Positions 11,082 through 24,502 are shown, numbered from the stretch's first letter. The stretch is 64,000 bases of DNA from Solea solea (GCF_958295425.1 NC_081151.1:14790606-14854605); one strand, 5' to 3'. The notes: generated by a model from the sequence alone, not told the origin. Numbers and translations are program-made.

Positions 11082-11225
11082 GAAGAAAAGACAGTCTCAC
11101 ACCTTTTTTACTTTTTTGAATTTTACAGACTGTCTTTTTGTTCCGCTACGTGGAGACCTTTGACCTGGGGGCTCCATATTCGGAACAGAGGATCCTCCGG
11201 AGCCACTAAACAATAATCCGGGGGG
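11082..11225 (+). repeat. Block D2 (reference)
   Basis: A 144 bp diverged copy of D1, starting GAAGAAAAGACAG and ending in a run of seven G that marks the unit boundary. It holds a near-DR1, AGACCTTTGACCT, at 11154-11166, plus GGATCCTCCGGAGCC (BamHI and BspEI palindromes). Confidence 0.88.
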
Positions 11226-11711
11226 GAAAAGCCCAAAGGACTGTTTGTCCTGTGTCCAAAAACTGAAAATCAGGTCGTGTCAGACTCTATACAGTCTTAG
11301 ACCCTTTGGCCAGAGTGGAGGTTTTGGAGGGAACTACATTGCTACAGGTCGCAAGAGTGTGAATTTTTCATATGTCGTTTGGGGTCCTAAGACAAGCGGA
11401 ACGACACCAGTCCCGTGCCGCGTCCCGGAAATAGCCTTATCTCAGTGTAATGCGCACACAGAAAGACACCAATAGGAAAACATAACCAAACAGTGAAAAA
11501 ATTACAAATTCAAACACTGAGGGTACATAAGTATATATTATAAGTTGTTAACTTCATTCGTGAGTTTTATATTATAGGACAGTAGAAAAAAGATAAAAAT
11601 ACAAAATATAGCCTTATCTCAGCATAATGCGCACACAAAAAGACACCAAAAGGAAAAAACACATCCACACAGTGAAATCATTGCAAAATCAAATACTGAG
11701 GGTACAGAAGT

Positions 11712-12592
11712 ATTTTAGACGACATGCTATACTATGACATTTTTGTCTCTTTTTTGACAACATACTATACTATGACGTTTTTATCTCATTTTGGACGACA
11801 TACTATACTATGACCTTTTTATGTCATTTTGGACGACAAACTATACTATGACATTTTTGTGTCATTTTGGACGACATACTATACTATGACGTTTTTGTCT
11901 CATTTCGGACAACATACTATACTATGACGTTTTTGTCTCATTTTGGACGACATACTATACTATGACATTTTTGAGTTATTTTGGACGACATACTATACAA
12001 TGACATTTTTGTGTCATTTTGGACAACATACTATACTATGACATTTTTGTGTCATTTTGGAAGACATACTATACTATGACGTTTTTGTCTCATTTTGGAC
12101 ATCATACTATACTATGACATTTTTGAGTTATTTTGGACGAAATACTATAGTGACATTTTTTAGTTGTTTGGACGACATACTATACTATGACATTTTTGTC
12201 TCATTTTGAAAAACATACTATACTAAGACGTTTTTGTCTCATTTTGAAAAACATACTATACTATGACATTTTTGTGTGATTTTGGACGATATACTATACT
12301 ATGTCGTTTTTGTCTCATTTTGGACCACATACGATACTATGACGTTTGTGTCTCATTTTGAAAAACATACTATACTATGACATTTTTGAGTTATTTTGGA
12401 CGATATACTATAGTGACATTTTTTAGTTGTTTTGGACAACATACTATACTATGACATTTTTTAGTTGTTTTGGACAACATACTATACTATGACATTTTTG
12501 AGTTATTTTGGACAATATACTATACTGACATTTTTTAGTTGTTTTGGACGTCATACTATACTATGACATTATTGAGTGATTTTGGACAACAT
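11712..12592 (+). repeat. C minisatellite array in U4, about 23 monomers
   Basis: Class M order, with GGACCACATACGATAC near 12323. Compared with class X it lacks the CATTATCGAG to GGGCGACATAC segment. Confidence 0.94.
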
Positions 12593-13604
12593 ACTTCATT
12601 TGTGAGGTTTATATTTTGGGACAGTAGAAAAATTTAAAAAATCAGGAAACAGCCTTAGCTCAGCTGAATACGCACACAAACAGACACCAATAGAAAAACC
12701 CATCCAAACTGTGAAATCATTGCAAAATCAAACACTGAGGGTACAGAAGTATGTCATAAGATGTTAACTTCATTTGTGAAGTATATATTATGGGAGAGTA
12801 GAAAAAAGAAAAACATCCGAAAACAGCCTTATCTCAGCATAATGCGCACACAAACAGACAACAATAGAAAAACACATCCCAACTGTGAACTCGTTGCAAA
12901 ATCAAACACTGAGGGAACAGAAGTATATCTTTAAGATGTTAACTTCATTTGTGAGCTTTATATTATGGGACAGTAGAAAAATGAAAAAAATCAGTAAACA
13001 GCCTTACCTCAGCTGAATGCGCACACAAAAAGACAGTAATAGAAAAACACATCCGAACAGTGAAATCATTGCAAAATCAAACACTGAGGGTACATAAATA
13101 TATCTTATATGATGTTAACTTAATTTGTGAGGTTAATATTGTGGGACAGTAGAAAAAAGAAAAAATCTGGAAATAGCCTTATCTCACCGTAATGTGCACA
13201 CAGAAAGACAACAATAGGAAAACATAACCAAACAGTGGAAAAATTACAAATTCAAATACTGAGGCTACATAAATATATCTTATAAGGTGTTAACTTCATT
13301 TGTTAGTTTTATATTATAGGACAGTAGAAAAAAGATTGAAATACCCTCGATCAGCCTTAGTCTCTACTACACATACTGAAAAATCAGACCCCTGGCTCAA
13401 TGCCTTTATTAATTATTGAAGAAAATACAGTTTCCCGCCTTTTTTACGTTTGAATTTTACAGACTGTCCTTTTGGCCGCTACACGGTGACCTTTGGCCCT
13501 AGAGACCCCATATTCGGAACAGGGGATCCTCTGGACCCACTAAACAATAATCTGATAAAAAATATAAATAAAGTCCTCTAGAATAATATTTGGTGCAATT
13601 TCAG

Positions 13605-14430
13605 GCTGACCTTTGACCTTTCCGAAGGTTGCACAGGTCTGAAACTCGGCACCCTAGATCAGCCTAAGTCCCTGATACACATACGGAAAAATCACACTCC
13701 TGGCTTAATGCCTTTAGGAATTATTACAAAAAACACACCCGAACGGCTGACCTTTGACCTTTCCGAAGGTTACACGGGTCTAAAACTCGGCACCCTAGAT
13801 CAGCCTTAGTCCCTGATACACATACGGAAAAATCACACTCCTGGCTTAATGCCTTTAGGAATTATTACAAAAAACACACCCGAACGGCTGACCTTTGACC
13901 TTTCCGAAGGTTGCACAGGTCTGAAACTCAGCACCCTGGATCAACCTCAGTCCCTGATACACATACTGAAAAATCAGACTCCTGGCTTAATGCCTTTAGG
14001 AATTATTACAAAAAACACACCCGAACGGCTGACCTTTGACCTTTCCGAAGGTTGCACAGGTCTGAAACTCAGCACCCTGGATCAACCTTAGTCCCTGATA
14101 CACATACTGAAAAATCAGACTCCTGGCTTAATGCCTTTAGGAATTATTACAAAAAACACACCCGAACGGCTGACCTTTGACCTTTCTGAAGGTTGCACAG
14201 GTCTGAAACTCGGCACCCTGGATCACTCTTACTCCCTGATACACATACGGAAAAATCAGACTCCTGGCTTAATGCCTTTACAAATAATTACAAAAAACAC
14301 ACCCGAACTGCTGACCTTTGACCTTTCTGAAGGTTGCACAGGTCTGAAACTCGGAACCCTGGATCAGCCTCAATCCCTGATACGCATACGGAGAAATCAG
14401 CATCCTGGCTCATTGCCTTTAGGAATTATT
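13605..14430 (+). repeat. A satellite array in U4, 6 monomers
   Basis: Standard six-copy order. Frame stops occur in monomers 2 and 4 (CCTTAG). Confidence 0.94.
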
Positions 14431-15060
14431 GAAGAAAAGACAGTCTCACACCTTTTTTACTTTTTTGAATTTTACAGACTGTCTTTTTGTTCCGCTACGT
14501 GGAGACCTTTGACCTGGGGGCTCCATATTCGGAACAGAGGATCCTCCGGAGCCACTAAACAATAATCCGGGGGGGAAAAGCCCAAAGGACTGTTTGTCCT
14601 GTGTCCAAAAACTGAAAATCAGGTCGTGTCAGACTCTATACAGTCTTAGACCCTTTGGCCAGAGTGGAGGTTTTGGAGGGAACTACATTGCTACAGGTCG
14701 CAAGAGTGTGAATTTTTCATATGTCGTTTGGGGTCCTAAGACAAGCGGAACGACACCAGTCCCGTGCCGCGTCCCGGAAATAGCCTTATCTCAGTGTAAT
14801 GCGCACACAGAAAGACACCAATAGGAAAACATAACCAAACAGTGAAAAAATTACAAATTCAAACACTGAGGGTACATAAGTATATATTATAAGTTGTTAA
14901 CTTCATTCGTGAGTTTTATATTATAGGACAGTAGAAAAAAGATAAAAATACAAAATATAGCCTTATCTCAGCATAATGCGCACACAAAAAGACACCAAAA
15001 GGAAAAAACACATCCACACAGTGAAATCATTGCAAAATCAAATACTGAGGGTACAGAAGT

Positions 15061-15865
15061 ATTTTAGACGACATGCTATACTATGACATTTTTGTCTCTT
15101 TTTTGACAACATACTATACTATGACGTTTTTATCTCATTTTGGACGACATACTATACTATGACCTTTTTATGTCATTTTGGACGACAAACTATACTATGA
15201 CATTTTTGTGTCATTTTGGACGACATACTATACTATGACGTTTTTGTCTCATTTCGGACAACATACTATACTATGACGTTTTTGTCTCATTTTGGACGAC
15301 ATACTATACTATGACATTTTTGTGTCATTTTGGAAGACATACTATACTATGACGTTTTTGTCTCATTTTGGACATCATACTATACTATGACATTTTTGAG
15401 TTATTTTGGACGAAATACTATAGTGACATTTTTTAGTTGTTTGGACGACATACTATACTATGACATTTTTGTCTCATTTTGAAAAACATACTATACTAAG
15501 ACGTTTTTGTCTCATTTTGAAAAACATACTATACTATGACATTTTTGTGTGATTTTGGACGATATACTATACTATGTCGTTTTTGTCTCATTTTGGACCA
15601 CATACGATACTATGACCTTTTTATGTCATTTTGGACGACAAACTATACTATGACATTTTTGTGTCATTTTGGACGATATACTATAGTGACATTTTTTAGT
15701 TGTTTTGGACAACATACTATACTATGACATTTTTTAGTTGTTTTGGACAACATACTATACTATGACATTTTTGAGTTATTTTGGACAATATACTATACTG
15801 ACATTTTTTAGTTGTTTTGGACGTCATACTATACTATGACATTATTGAGTGATTTTGGACAACAT
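15061..15865 (+). repeat. C minisatellite array in U5, about 21 monomers
   Basis: Class M order minus two monomers, with a two-monomer replacement near 15614-15675 matching the short arrays. Confidence 0.94.
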
Positions 15866-16877
15866 ACTTCATTTGTGAGGTTTATATTTTGGGACAGTAG
15901 AAAAATTTAAAAAATCAGGAAACAGCCTTAGCTCAGCTGAATACGCACACAAACAGACACCAATAGAAAAACCCATCCAAACTGTGAAATCATTGCAAAA
16001 TCAAACACTGAGGGTACAGAAGTATGTCATAAGATGTTAACTTCATTTGTGAAGTATATATTATGGGAGAGTAGAAAAAAGAAAAACATCCGAAAACAGC
16101 CTTATCTCAGCATAATGCGCACACAAACAGACAACAATAGAAAAACACATCCCAACTGTGAACTCGTTGCAAAATCAAACACTGAGGGAACAGAAGTATA
16201 TCTTTAAGATGTTAACTTCATTTGTGAGCTTTATATTATGGGACAGTAGAAAAATGAAAAAAATCAGTAAACAGCCTTACCTCAGCTGAATGCGCACACA
16301 AAAAGACAGTAATAGAAAAACACATCCGAACAGTGAAATCATTGCAAAATCAAACACTGAGGGTACATAAATATATCTTATATGATGTTAACTTAATTTG
16401 TGAGGTTAATATTGTGGGACAGTAGAAAAAAGAAAAAATCTGGAAATAGCCTTATCTCACCGTAATGTGCACACAGAAAGACAACAATAGGAAAACATAA
16501 CCAAACAGTGGAAAAATTACAAATTCAAATACTGAGGCTACATAAATATATCTTATAAGGTGTTAACTTCATTTGTTAGTTTTATATTATAGGACAGTAG
16601 AAAAAAGATTGAAATACCCTCGATCAGCCTTAGTCTCTACTACACATACTGAAAAATCAGACCCCTGGCTCAATGCCTTTATTAATTATTGAAGAAAATA
16701 CAGTTTCCCGCCTTTTTTACGTTTGAATTTTACAGACTGTCCTTTTGGCCGCTACACGGTGACCTTTGGCCCTAGAGACCCCATATTCGGAACAGGGGAT
16801 CCTCTGGACCCACTAAACAATAATCTGATAAAAAATATAAATAAAGTCCTCTAGAATAATATTTGGTGCAATTTCAG

Positions 16878-17703
16878 GCTGACCTTTGACCTTTCCGAAG
16901 GTTGCACAGGTCTGAAACTCGGCACCCTAGATCAGCCTAAGTCCCTGATACACATACGGAAAAATCACACTCCTGGCTTAATGCCTTTAGGAATTATTAC
17001 AAAAAACACACCCGAACGGCTGACCTTTGACCTTTCCGAAGGTTACACGGGTCTAAAACTCGGCACCCTAGATCAGCCTTAGTCCCTGATACACATACGG
17101 AAAAATCACACTCCTGGCTTAATGCCTTTAGGAATTATTACAAAAAACACACCCGAACGGCTGACCTTTGACCTTTCCGAAGGTTGCACAGGTCTGAAAC
17201 TCAGCACCCTGGATCAACCTCAGTCCCTGATACACATACTGAAAAATCAGACTCCTGGCTTAATGCCTTTAGGAATTATTACAAAAAACACACCCGAACG
17301 GCTGACCTTTGACCTTTCCGAAGGTTGCACAGGTCTGAAACTCAGCACCCTGGATCAACCTTAGTCCCTGATACACATACTGAAAAATCAGACTCCTGGC
17401 TTAATGCCTTTAGGAATTATTACAAAAAACACACCCGAACGGCTGACCTTTGACCTTTCTGAAGGTTGCACAGGTCTGAAACTCGGCACCCTGGATCACT
17501 CTTACTCCCTGATACACATACGGAAAAATCAGACTCCTGGCTTAATGCCTTTACAAATAATTACAAAAAACACACCCGAACTGCTGACCTTTGACCTTTC
17601 TGAAGGTTGCACAGGTCTGAAACTCGGAACCCTGGATCAGCCTCAATCCCTGATACGCATACGGAGAAATCAGCATCCTGGCTCATTGCCTTTAGGAATT
17701 ATT
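16878..17703 (+). repeat. A satellite array in U5, 6 monomers
   Basis: Standard six-copy order; six perfect DR1 motifs. Confidence 0.94.
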
Positions 17704-18333
17704 GAAGAAAAGACAGTCTCACACCTTTTTTACTTTTTTGAATTTTACAGACTGTCTTTTTGTTCCGCTACGTGGAGACCTTTGACCTGGGGGCTCCATA
17801 TTCGGAACAGAGGATCCTCCGGAGCCACTAAACAATAATCCGGGGGGGAAAAGCCCAAAGGACTGTTTGTCCTGTGTCCAAAAACTGAAAATCAGGTCGT
17901 GTCAGACTCTATACAGTCTTAGACCCTTTGGCCAGAGTGGAGGTTTTGGAGGGAACTACATTGCTACAGGTCGCAAGAGTGTGAATTTTTCATATGTCGT
18001 TTGGGGTCCTAAGACAAGCGGAACGACACCAGTCCCGTGCCGCGTCCCGGAAATAGCCTTATCTCAGTGTAATGCGCACACAGAAAGACACCAATAGGAA
18101 AACATAACCAAACAGTGAAAAAATTACAAATTCAAACACTGAGGGTACATAAGTATATATTATAAGTTGTTAACTTCATTCGTGAGTTTTATATTATAGG
18201 ACAGTAGAAAAAAGATAAAAATACAAAATATAGCCTTATCTCAGCATAATGCGCACACAAAAAGACACCAAAAGGAAAAAACACATCCACACAGTGAAAT
18301 CATTGCAAAATCAAATACTGAGGGTACAGAAGT

Positions 18334-19138
18334 ATTTTAGACGACATGCTATACTATGACATTTTTGTCTCTTTTTTGACAACATACTATACTATGACGT
18401 TTTTATCTCATTTTGGACGACATACTATACTATGACCTTTTTATGTCATTTTGGACGACAAACTATACTATGACATTTTTGTGTCATTTTGGACGACATA
18501 CTATACTATGACGTTTTTGTCTCATTTCGGACAACATACTATACTATGACGTTTTTGTCTCATTTTGGACGACATACTATACTATGACATTTTTGTGTCA
18601 TTTTGGAAGACATACTATACTATGACGTTTTTGTCTCATTTTGGACATCATACTATACTATGACATTTTTGAGTTATTTTGGACGAAATACTATAGTGAC
18701 ATTTTTTAGTTGTTTGGACGACATACTATACTATGACATTTTTGTCTCATTTTGAAAAACATACTATACTAAGACGTTTTTGTCTCATTTTGAAAAACAT
18801 ACTATACTATGACATTTTTGTGTGATTTTGGACGATATACTATACTATGTCGTTTTTGTCTCATTTTGGACCACATACGATACTATGACCTTTTTATGTC
18901 ATTTTGGACGACAAACTATACTATGACATTTTTGTGTCATTTTGGACGATATACTATAGTGACATTTTTTAGTTGTTTTGGACAACATACTATACTATGA
19001 CATTTTTTAGTTGTTTTGGACAACATACTATACTATGACATTTTTGAGTTATTTTGGACAATATACTATACTGACATTTTTTAGTTGTTTTGGACGTCAT
19101 ACTATACTATGACATTATTGAGTGATTTTGGACAACAT
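18334..19138 (+). repeat. C minisatellite array in U6, about 21 monomers
   Basis: Same monomer order as U5, including its deletion and its replaced pair. Confidence 0.94.
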
Positions 19139-20150
19139 ACTTCATTTGTGAGGTTTATATTTTGGGACAGTAGAAAAATTTAAAAAATCAGGAAACAGCC
19201 TTAGCTCAGCTGAATACGCACACAAACAGACACCAATAGAAAAACCCATCCAAACTGTGAAATCATTGCAAAATCAAACACTGAGGGTACAGAAGTATGT
19301 CATAAGATGTTAACTTCATTTGTGAAGTATATATTATGGGAGAGTAGAAAAAAGAAAAACATCCGAAAACAGCCTTATCTCAGCATAATGCGCACACAAA
19401 CAGACAACAATAGAAAAACACATCCCAACTGTGAACTCGTTGCAAAATCAAACACTGAGGGAACAGAAGTATATCTTTAAGATGTTAACTTCATTTGTGA
19501 GCTTTATATTATGGGACAGTAGAAAAATGAAAAAAATCAGTAAACAGCCTTACCTCAGCTGAATGCGCACACAAAAAGACAGTAATAGAAAAACACATCC
19601 GAACAGTGAAATCATTGCAAAATCAAACACTGAGGGTACATAAATATATCTTATATGATGTTAACTTAATTTGTGAGGTTAATATTGTGGGACAGTAGAA
19701 AAAAGAAAAAATCTGGAAATAGCCTTATCTCACCGTAATGTGCACACAGAAAGACAACAATAGGAAAACATAACCAAACAGTGGAAAAATTACAAATTCA
19801 AATACTGAGGCTACATAAATATATCTTATAAGGTGTTAACTTCATTTGTTAGTTTTATATTATAGGACAGTAGAAAAAAGATTGAAATACCCTCGATCAG
19901 CCTTAGTCTCTACTACACATACTGAAAAATCAGACCCCTGGCTCAATGCCTTTATTAATTATTGAAGAAAATACAGTTTCCCGCCTTTTTTACGTTTGAA
20001 TTTTACAGACTGTCCTTTTGGCCGCTACACGGTGACCTTTGGCCCTAGAGACCCCATATTCGGAACAGGGGATCCTCTGGACCCACTAAACAATAATCTG
20101 ATAAAAAATATAAATAAAGTCCTCTAGAATAATATTTGGTGCAATTTCAG

Positions 20151-20976
20151 GCTGACCTTTGACCTTTCCGAAGGTTGCACAGGTCTGAAACTCGGCACCC
20201 TAGATCAGCCTAAGTCCCTGATACACATACGGAAAAATCACACTCCTGGCTTAATGCCTTTAGGAATTATTACAAAAAACACACCCGAACGGCTGACCTT
20301 TGACCTTTCCGAAGGTTACACGGGTCTAAAACTCGGCACCCTAGATCAGCCTTAGTCCCTGATACACATACGGAAAAATCACACTCCTGGCTTAATGCCT
20401 TTAGGAATTATTACAAAAAACACACCCGAACGGCTGACCTTTGACCTTTCCGAAGGTTGCACAGGTCTGAAACTCAGCACCCTGGATCAACCTCAGTCCC
20501 TGATACACATACTGAAAAATCAGACTCCTGGCTTAATGCCTTTAGGAATTATTACAAAAAACACACCCGAACGGCTGACCTTTGACCTTTCCGAAGGTTG
20601 CACAGGTCTGAAACTCAGCACCCTGGATCAACCTTAGTCCCTGATACACATACTGAAAAATCAGACTCCTGGCTTAATGCCTTTAGGAATTATTACAAAA
20701 AACACACCCGAACGGCTGACCTTTGACCTTTCTGAAGGTTGCACAGGTCTGAAACTCGGCACCCTGGATCACTCTTACTCCCTGATACACATACGGAAAA
20801 ATCAGACTCCTGGCTTAATGCCTTTACAAATAATTACAAAAAACACACCCGAACTGCTGACCTTTGACCTTTCTGAAGGTTGCACAGGTCTGAAACTCGG
20901 AACCCTGGATCAGCCTCAATCCCTGATACGCATACGGAGAAATCAGCATCCTGGCTCATTGCCTTTAGGAATTATT
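20151..20976 (+). repeat. A satellite array in U6, 6 monomers
   Basis: Standard six-copy order; six perfect DR1 motifs. Confidence 0.94.
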
Positions 20977-21606
20977 GAAGAAAAGACAGTCTCACACCTT
21001 TTTTACTTTTTTGAATTTTACAGACTGTCTTTTTGTTCCGCTACGTGGAGACCTTTGACCTGGGGGCTCCATATTCGGAACAGAGGATCCTCCTGAGCCA
21101 CTAAACAATAATCCGGGGGGGAAAAGCCCAAAGGACTGTTTGTCCTGTGTCCAAAAACTGAAAATCAGGTCGTGTCAGACTCTATACAGTCTTAGACCCT
21201 TTGGCCAGAGTGGAGGTTTTGGAGGGAACTACATTGCTACAGGTCGCAAGAGTGTGAATTTTTCATATGTCGTTTGGGGTCCTAAGACAAGCGGAACGAC
21301 ACCAGTCCCGTGCCGCGTCCCGGAAATAGCCTTATCTCAGTGTAATGCGCACACAGAAAGACACCAATAGGAAAACATAACCAAACAGTGAAAAAATTAC
21401 AAATTCAAACACTGAGGGTACATAAGTATATATTATAAGTTGTTAACTTCATTCGTGAGTTTTATATTATAGGACAGTAGAAAAAAGATAAAAATACAAA
21501 ATATAGCCTTATCTCAGCATAATGCGCACACAAAAAGACACCAAAAGGAAAAAACACATCCACACAGTGAAATCATTGCAAAATCAAATACTGAGGGTAC
21601 AGAAGT

Positions 21607-22033
21607 ATTTTAGACGACATGCTATACTATGACATTTTTGTCTCTTTTTTGACAACATACTATACTATGACGTTTCTGTCTCATTTAGACGACATACTAT
21701 TCTATGACATTTTTGAGTTATTTTGGACGACATACTATACTATGACGTTTTTATCTCATTTTGGACGACATACTATACTATGACCTTTTTATGTCATTTT
21801 GGACGACAAACTATACTATGACATTTTTGTGTCATTTTGGACGATATACTATAGTGACATTTTTTAGTTGTTTTGGACAACATACTATACTATGACATTT
21901 TTTAGTTGTTTTGGACAACATACTATACTATGACATTTTTGAGTTATTTTGGACAATATACTATACTGACATTTTTTAGTTGTTTTGGACGTCATACTAT
22001 ACTATGACATTATTGAGTGATTTTGGACAACAT
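21607..22033 (+). repeat. C minisatellite array in U7, about 11 monomers
   Basis: Short class S array: the class X left end through GACAAACTATAC joins directly to GTGTCATTTTGGACGATATAC and the common right end. Confidence 0.94.
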
Positions 22034-23046
22034 ACTTCATTTGTGAGGTTTATATTTTGGGACAGTAGAAAAATTAAAAAAATCAGGAAACAGCCTTAGC
22101 TCAGCTGAATACGCACACAAAACAGACACCAATAGAAAAACCCATCCAAACTGTGAAATCATTGCAAAATCAAACACTGAGGGTACAGAAGTATGTCATA
22201 AGATGTTAACTTCATTTGTGAAGTATATATTATGGGAGAGTAGAAAAAAGAAAAACATCCGAAAACAGCCTTATCTCAGCATAATGCGCACACAAACAGA
22301 CAACAATAGAAAAACACATCCCAACTGTGAACTCGTTGCAAAATCAAACACTGAGGGAACAGAAGTATATCTTTAAGATGTTAACTTCATTTGTGAGCTT
22401 TATATTATGGGACAGTAGAAAAATGAAAAAAATCAGTAAACAGCCTTACCTCAGCTGAATGCGCACACAAAAAGACAGTAATAGAAAAACACATCCGAAC
22501 AGTGAAATCATTGCAAAATCAAACACTGAGGGTACATAAATATATCTTATATGATGTTAACTTAATTTGTGAGGTTAATATTGTGGGACAGTAGAAAAAA
22601 GAAAAAATCTGGAAATAGCCTTATCTCACCGTAATGTGCACACAGAAAGACACCAATAGGAAAACATAACCAAACAGTGGAAAAATTACAAATTCAAATA
22701 CTGAGGCTACATAAATATATCTTATAAGGTGTTAACTTCATTTGTGAGTTTTATATTATAGGACAGTAGAAAAAAGATTGAAATACCCTCGATCAGCCTT
22801 AGTCTCTACTACACATACTGAAAAATCAGACCCCTGGCTCAATGCCTTTATTAATTATTGAAGAAAATACAGTTTCCCGCCTTTTTTACGTTTGAATTTT
22901 ACAGACTGTCCTTTTGGCCGCTACACGGTGACCTTTGGCCCTAGAGACCCCATATTCGGAACAGGGGATCCTCTGGACCCACTAAACAATAATCTGATAA
23001 AAAATATAAATAAAGTCCTCTAGAATAATATTTGGTGCAATTTCAG

Positions 23047-23872
23047 GCTGACCTTTGACCTTTCCGAAGGTTGCACAGGTCTGAAACTCGGCACCCTAGA
23101 TCAGCCTAAGTCCCTGATACACATACGGAAAAATCACACTCCTGGCTTAATGCCTTTAGGAATTATTACAAAAAACACACCCGAACGGCTGACCTTTGAC
23201 CTTTCCGAAGGTTACACGGGTCTAAAACTCGGCACCCTAGATCAGCCTTAGTCCCTGATACACATACGGAAAAATCACACTCCTGGCTTAATGCCTTTAG
23301 GAATTATTACAAAAAACACACCCGAACGGCTGACCTTTGACCTTTCCGAAGGTTGCACAGGTCTGAAACTCAGCACCCTGGATCAACCTCAGTCCCTGAT
23401 ACACATACTGAAAAATCAGACTCCTGGCTTAATGCCTTTAGGAATTATTACAAAAAACACACCCGAACGGCTGACCTTTGACCTTTCCGAAGGTTGCACA
23501 GGTCTGAAACTCAGCACCCTGGATCAACCTTAGTCCCTGATACACATACTGAAAAATCAGACTCCTGGCTTAATGCCTTTAGGAATTATTACAAAAAACA
23601 CACCCGAACGGCTGACCTTTGACCTTTCTGAAGGTTGCACAGGTCTGAAACTCGGCACCCTGGATCACTCTTACTCCCTGATACACATACGGAAAAATCA
23701 GACTCCTGGCTTAATGCCTTTACAAATAATTACAAAAAACACACCCGAACTGCTGACCTTTGACCTTTCTGAAGGTTGCACAGGTCTGAAACTCGGAACC
23801 CTGGATCAGCCTCAATCCCTGATACGCATACGGAGAAATCAGCATCCTGGCTCATTGCCTTTAGGAATTATT
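23047..23872 (+). repeat. A satellite array in U7, 6 monomers
   Basis: Standard six-copy order; six perfect DR1 motifs. Confidence 0.94.
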
Positions 23873-24502
23873 GAAGAAAAGACAGTCTCACACCTTTTTT
23901 ACTTTTTTGAATTTTACAGACTGTCTTTTTGTTCCGCTACGTGGAGACCTTTGACCTGGGGGCTCCATATTCGGAACAGAGGATCCTCCGGAGCCACTAA
24001 ACAATAATCCGGGGGGGAAAAGCCCAAAGGACTGTTTGTCCTGTGTCCAAAAACTGAAAATCAGGTCGTGTCAGACTCTATACAGTCTTAGACCCTTTGG
24101 CCAGAGTGGAGGTTTTGGAGGGAACTACATTGCTACAGGTCGCAAGAGTGTGAATTTTTCATATGTCGTTTGGGGTCCTAAGACAAGCGGAACGACACCA
24201 GTCCCGTGCCGCGTCCCGGAAATAGCCTTATCTCAGTGTAATGCGCACACAGAAAGACACCAATAGGAAAACATAACCAAACAGTGAAAAAATTACAAAT
24301 TCAAACACTGAGGGTACATAAGTATATATTATAAGTTGTTAACTTCATTCGTGAGTTTTATATTATAGGACAGTAGAAAAAAGATAAAAATACAAAATAT
24401 AGCCTTATCTCAGCATAATGAGCACACAAAAAGACACCAAAAGGAAAAAACACATCCACACAGTGAAATCATTGCAAAATCAAATACTGAGGGTACAGAA
24501 GT

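Larger units (their letters stand above)
7291..11225 (+). repeat. Higher-order unit U3, 3935 bp, class X (reference unit)
   Basis: E 7291-7492, B1 7493-7669, B2-left 7670-7776, C 7777-8960, B2-right 8961-9014, B3-B6 9015-9712, A' 9713-9786, D1 9787-9921, F 9922-9973, A 9974-11081, D2 11082-11225. C has about 31 monomers and A has 8. Class X markers are GGACAACATACGATAC in C, four T in TATCTTTTAAG in B4, and CCCAAACGG in the third A monomer. It carries one C monomer (with GGAAGACATAC, near 8237) that the later X units lack. Confidence 0.95.
11226..14574 (+). repeat. Higher-order unit U4, 3349 bp, class M
   Basis: C 11712-12592 (about 23 monomers), A 13605-14430 (6 monomers), D2 14431-14574; A'-D1-F occupies 13344-13604. 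Class M markers are GGACCACATACGATAC in C, AAAAATTTAAAAAATC just right of C, and TATCTTTAAG (three T) in B4. B6 has TTTGTTAGTTTT near 13300 instead of TTTGTGAGTTTT, shared with U5 and U6. Confidence 0.95.
14575..17847 (+). repeat. Higher-order unit U5, 3273 bp, class m
   Basis: C 15061-15865 (about 21 monomers), A 16878-17703 (6), D2 17704-17847; A'-D1-F 16617-16877. It differs from U4 by loss of two C monomers near 15320 and by a two-monomer patch near 15614-15675 (CTTTTTATGTC, then GTGTC leading to GGACGATATAC). That patch matches the short-class C arrays, so it is read as a gene-conversion tract without length change. Confidence 0.95.
17848..21120 (+). repeat. Higher-order unit U6, 3273 bp, class m
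   Basis: A copy of U5 with the same C deletion and patch: C 18334-19138, A 20151-20976, D2 20977-21120, A'-D1-F 19890-20150. The only difference I noticed is in D2, where TCCTCCTGAGCC near 21092 replaces TCCTCCGGAGCC. U5 and U6 are therefore a recent tandem duplication at exactly one unit length. Confidence 0.95.
21121..24016 (+). repeat. Higher-order unit U7, 2896 bp, class S
   Basis: C 21607-22033 (about 11 monomers), A 23047-23872 (6), D2 23873-24016; A'-D1-F 22786-23046. Class S markers are the short C array with GTGTC running straight into GGACGATATACTATAG, AAAAATTAAAAAAATC right of C, and an extra A in CACACAAAACAGAC of B3. Confidence 0.95.

Noticed and set aside
10218..11216. 332-codon open frame with six 47-residue repeats (also 43953-44951, 51803-52801, 55700-56698)
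   Set aside because: The A monomer is 141 bp, so an open frame simply persists when stop variants are absent. Most arrays have CCTTAG stops in the same frame, the frame runs through D2 without a domain, and copies with four to eight monomers show no sign of selection for frame.
7291..11225. CENP-B box
   Set aside because: No match to TTCG-N4-A-N2-CGGG on either strand; TTCGTGAGTTTTAT in B1 shares only the first four bases.
9713..11427. Intact DNA transposon with terminal inverted repeats
   Set aside because: The module ends (CCCTCGATC and GCGTCCCG) are not inverted repeats of each other and no transposase-like frame exists; only the flanking GAAATA repeat supports an insertion.
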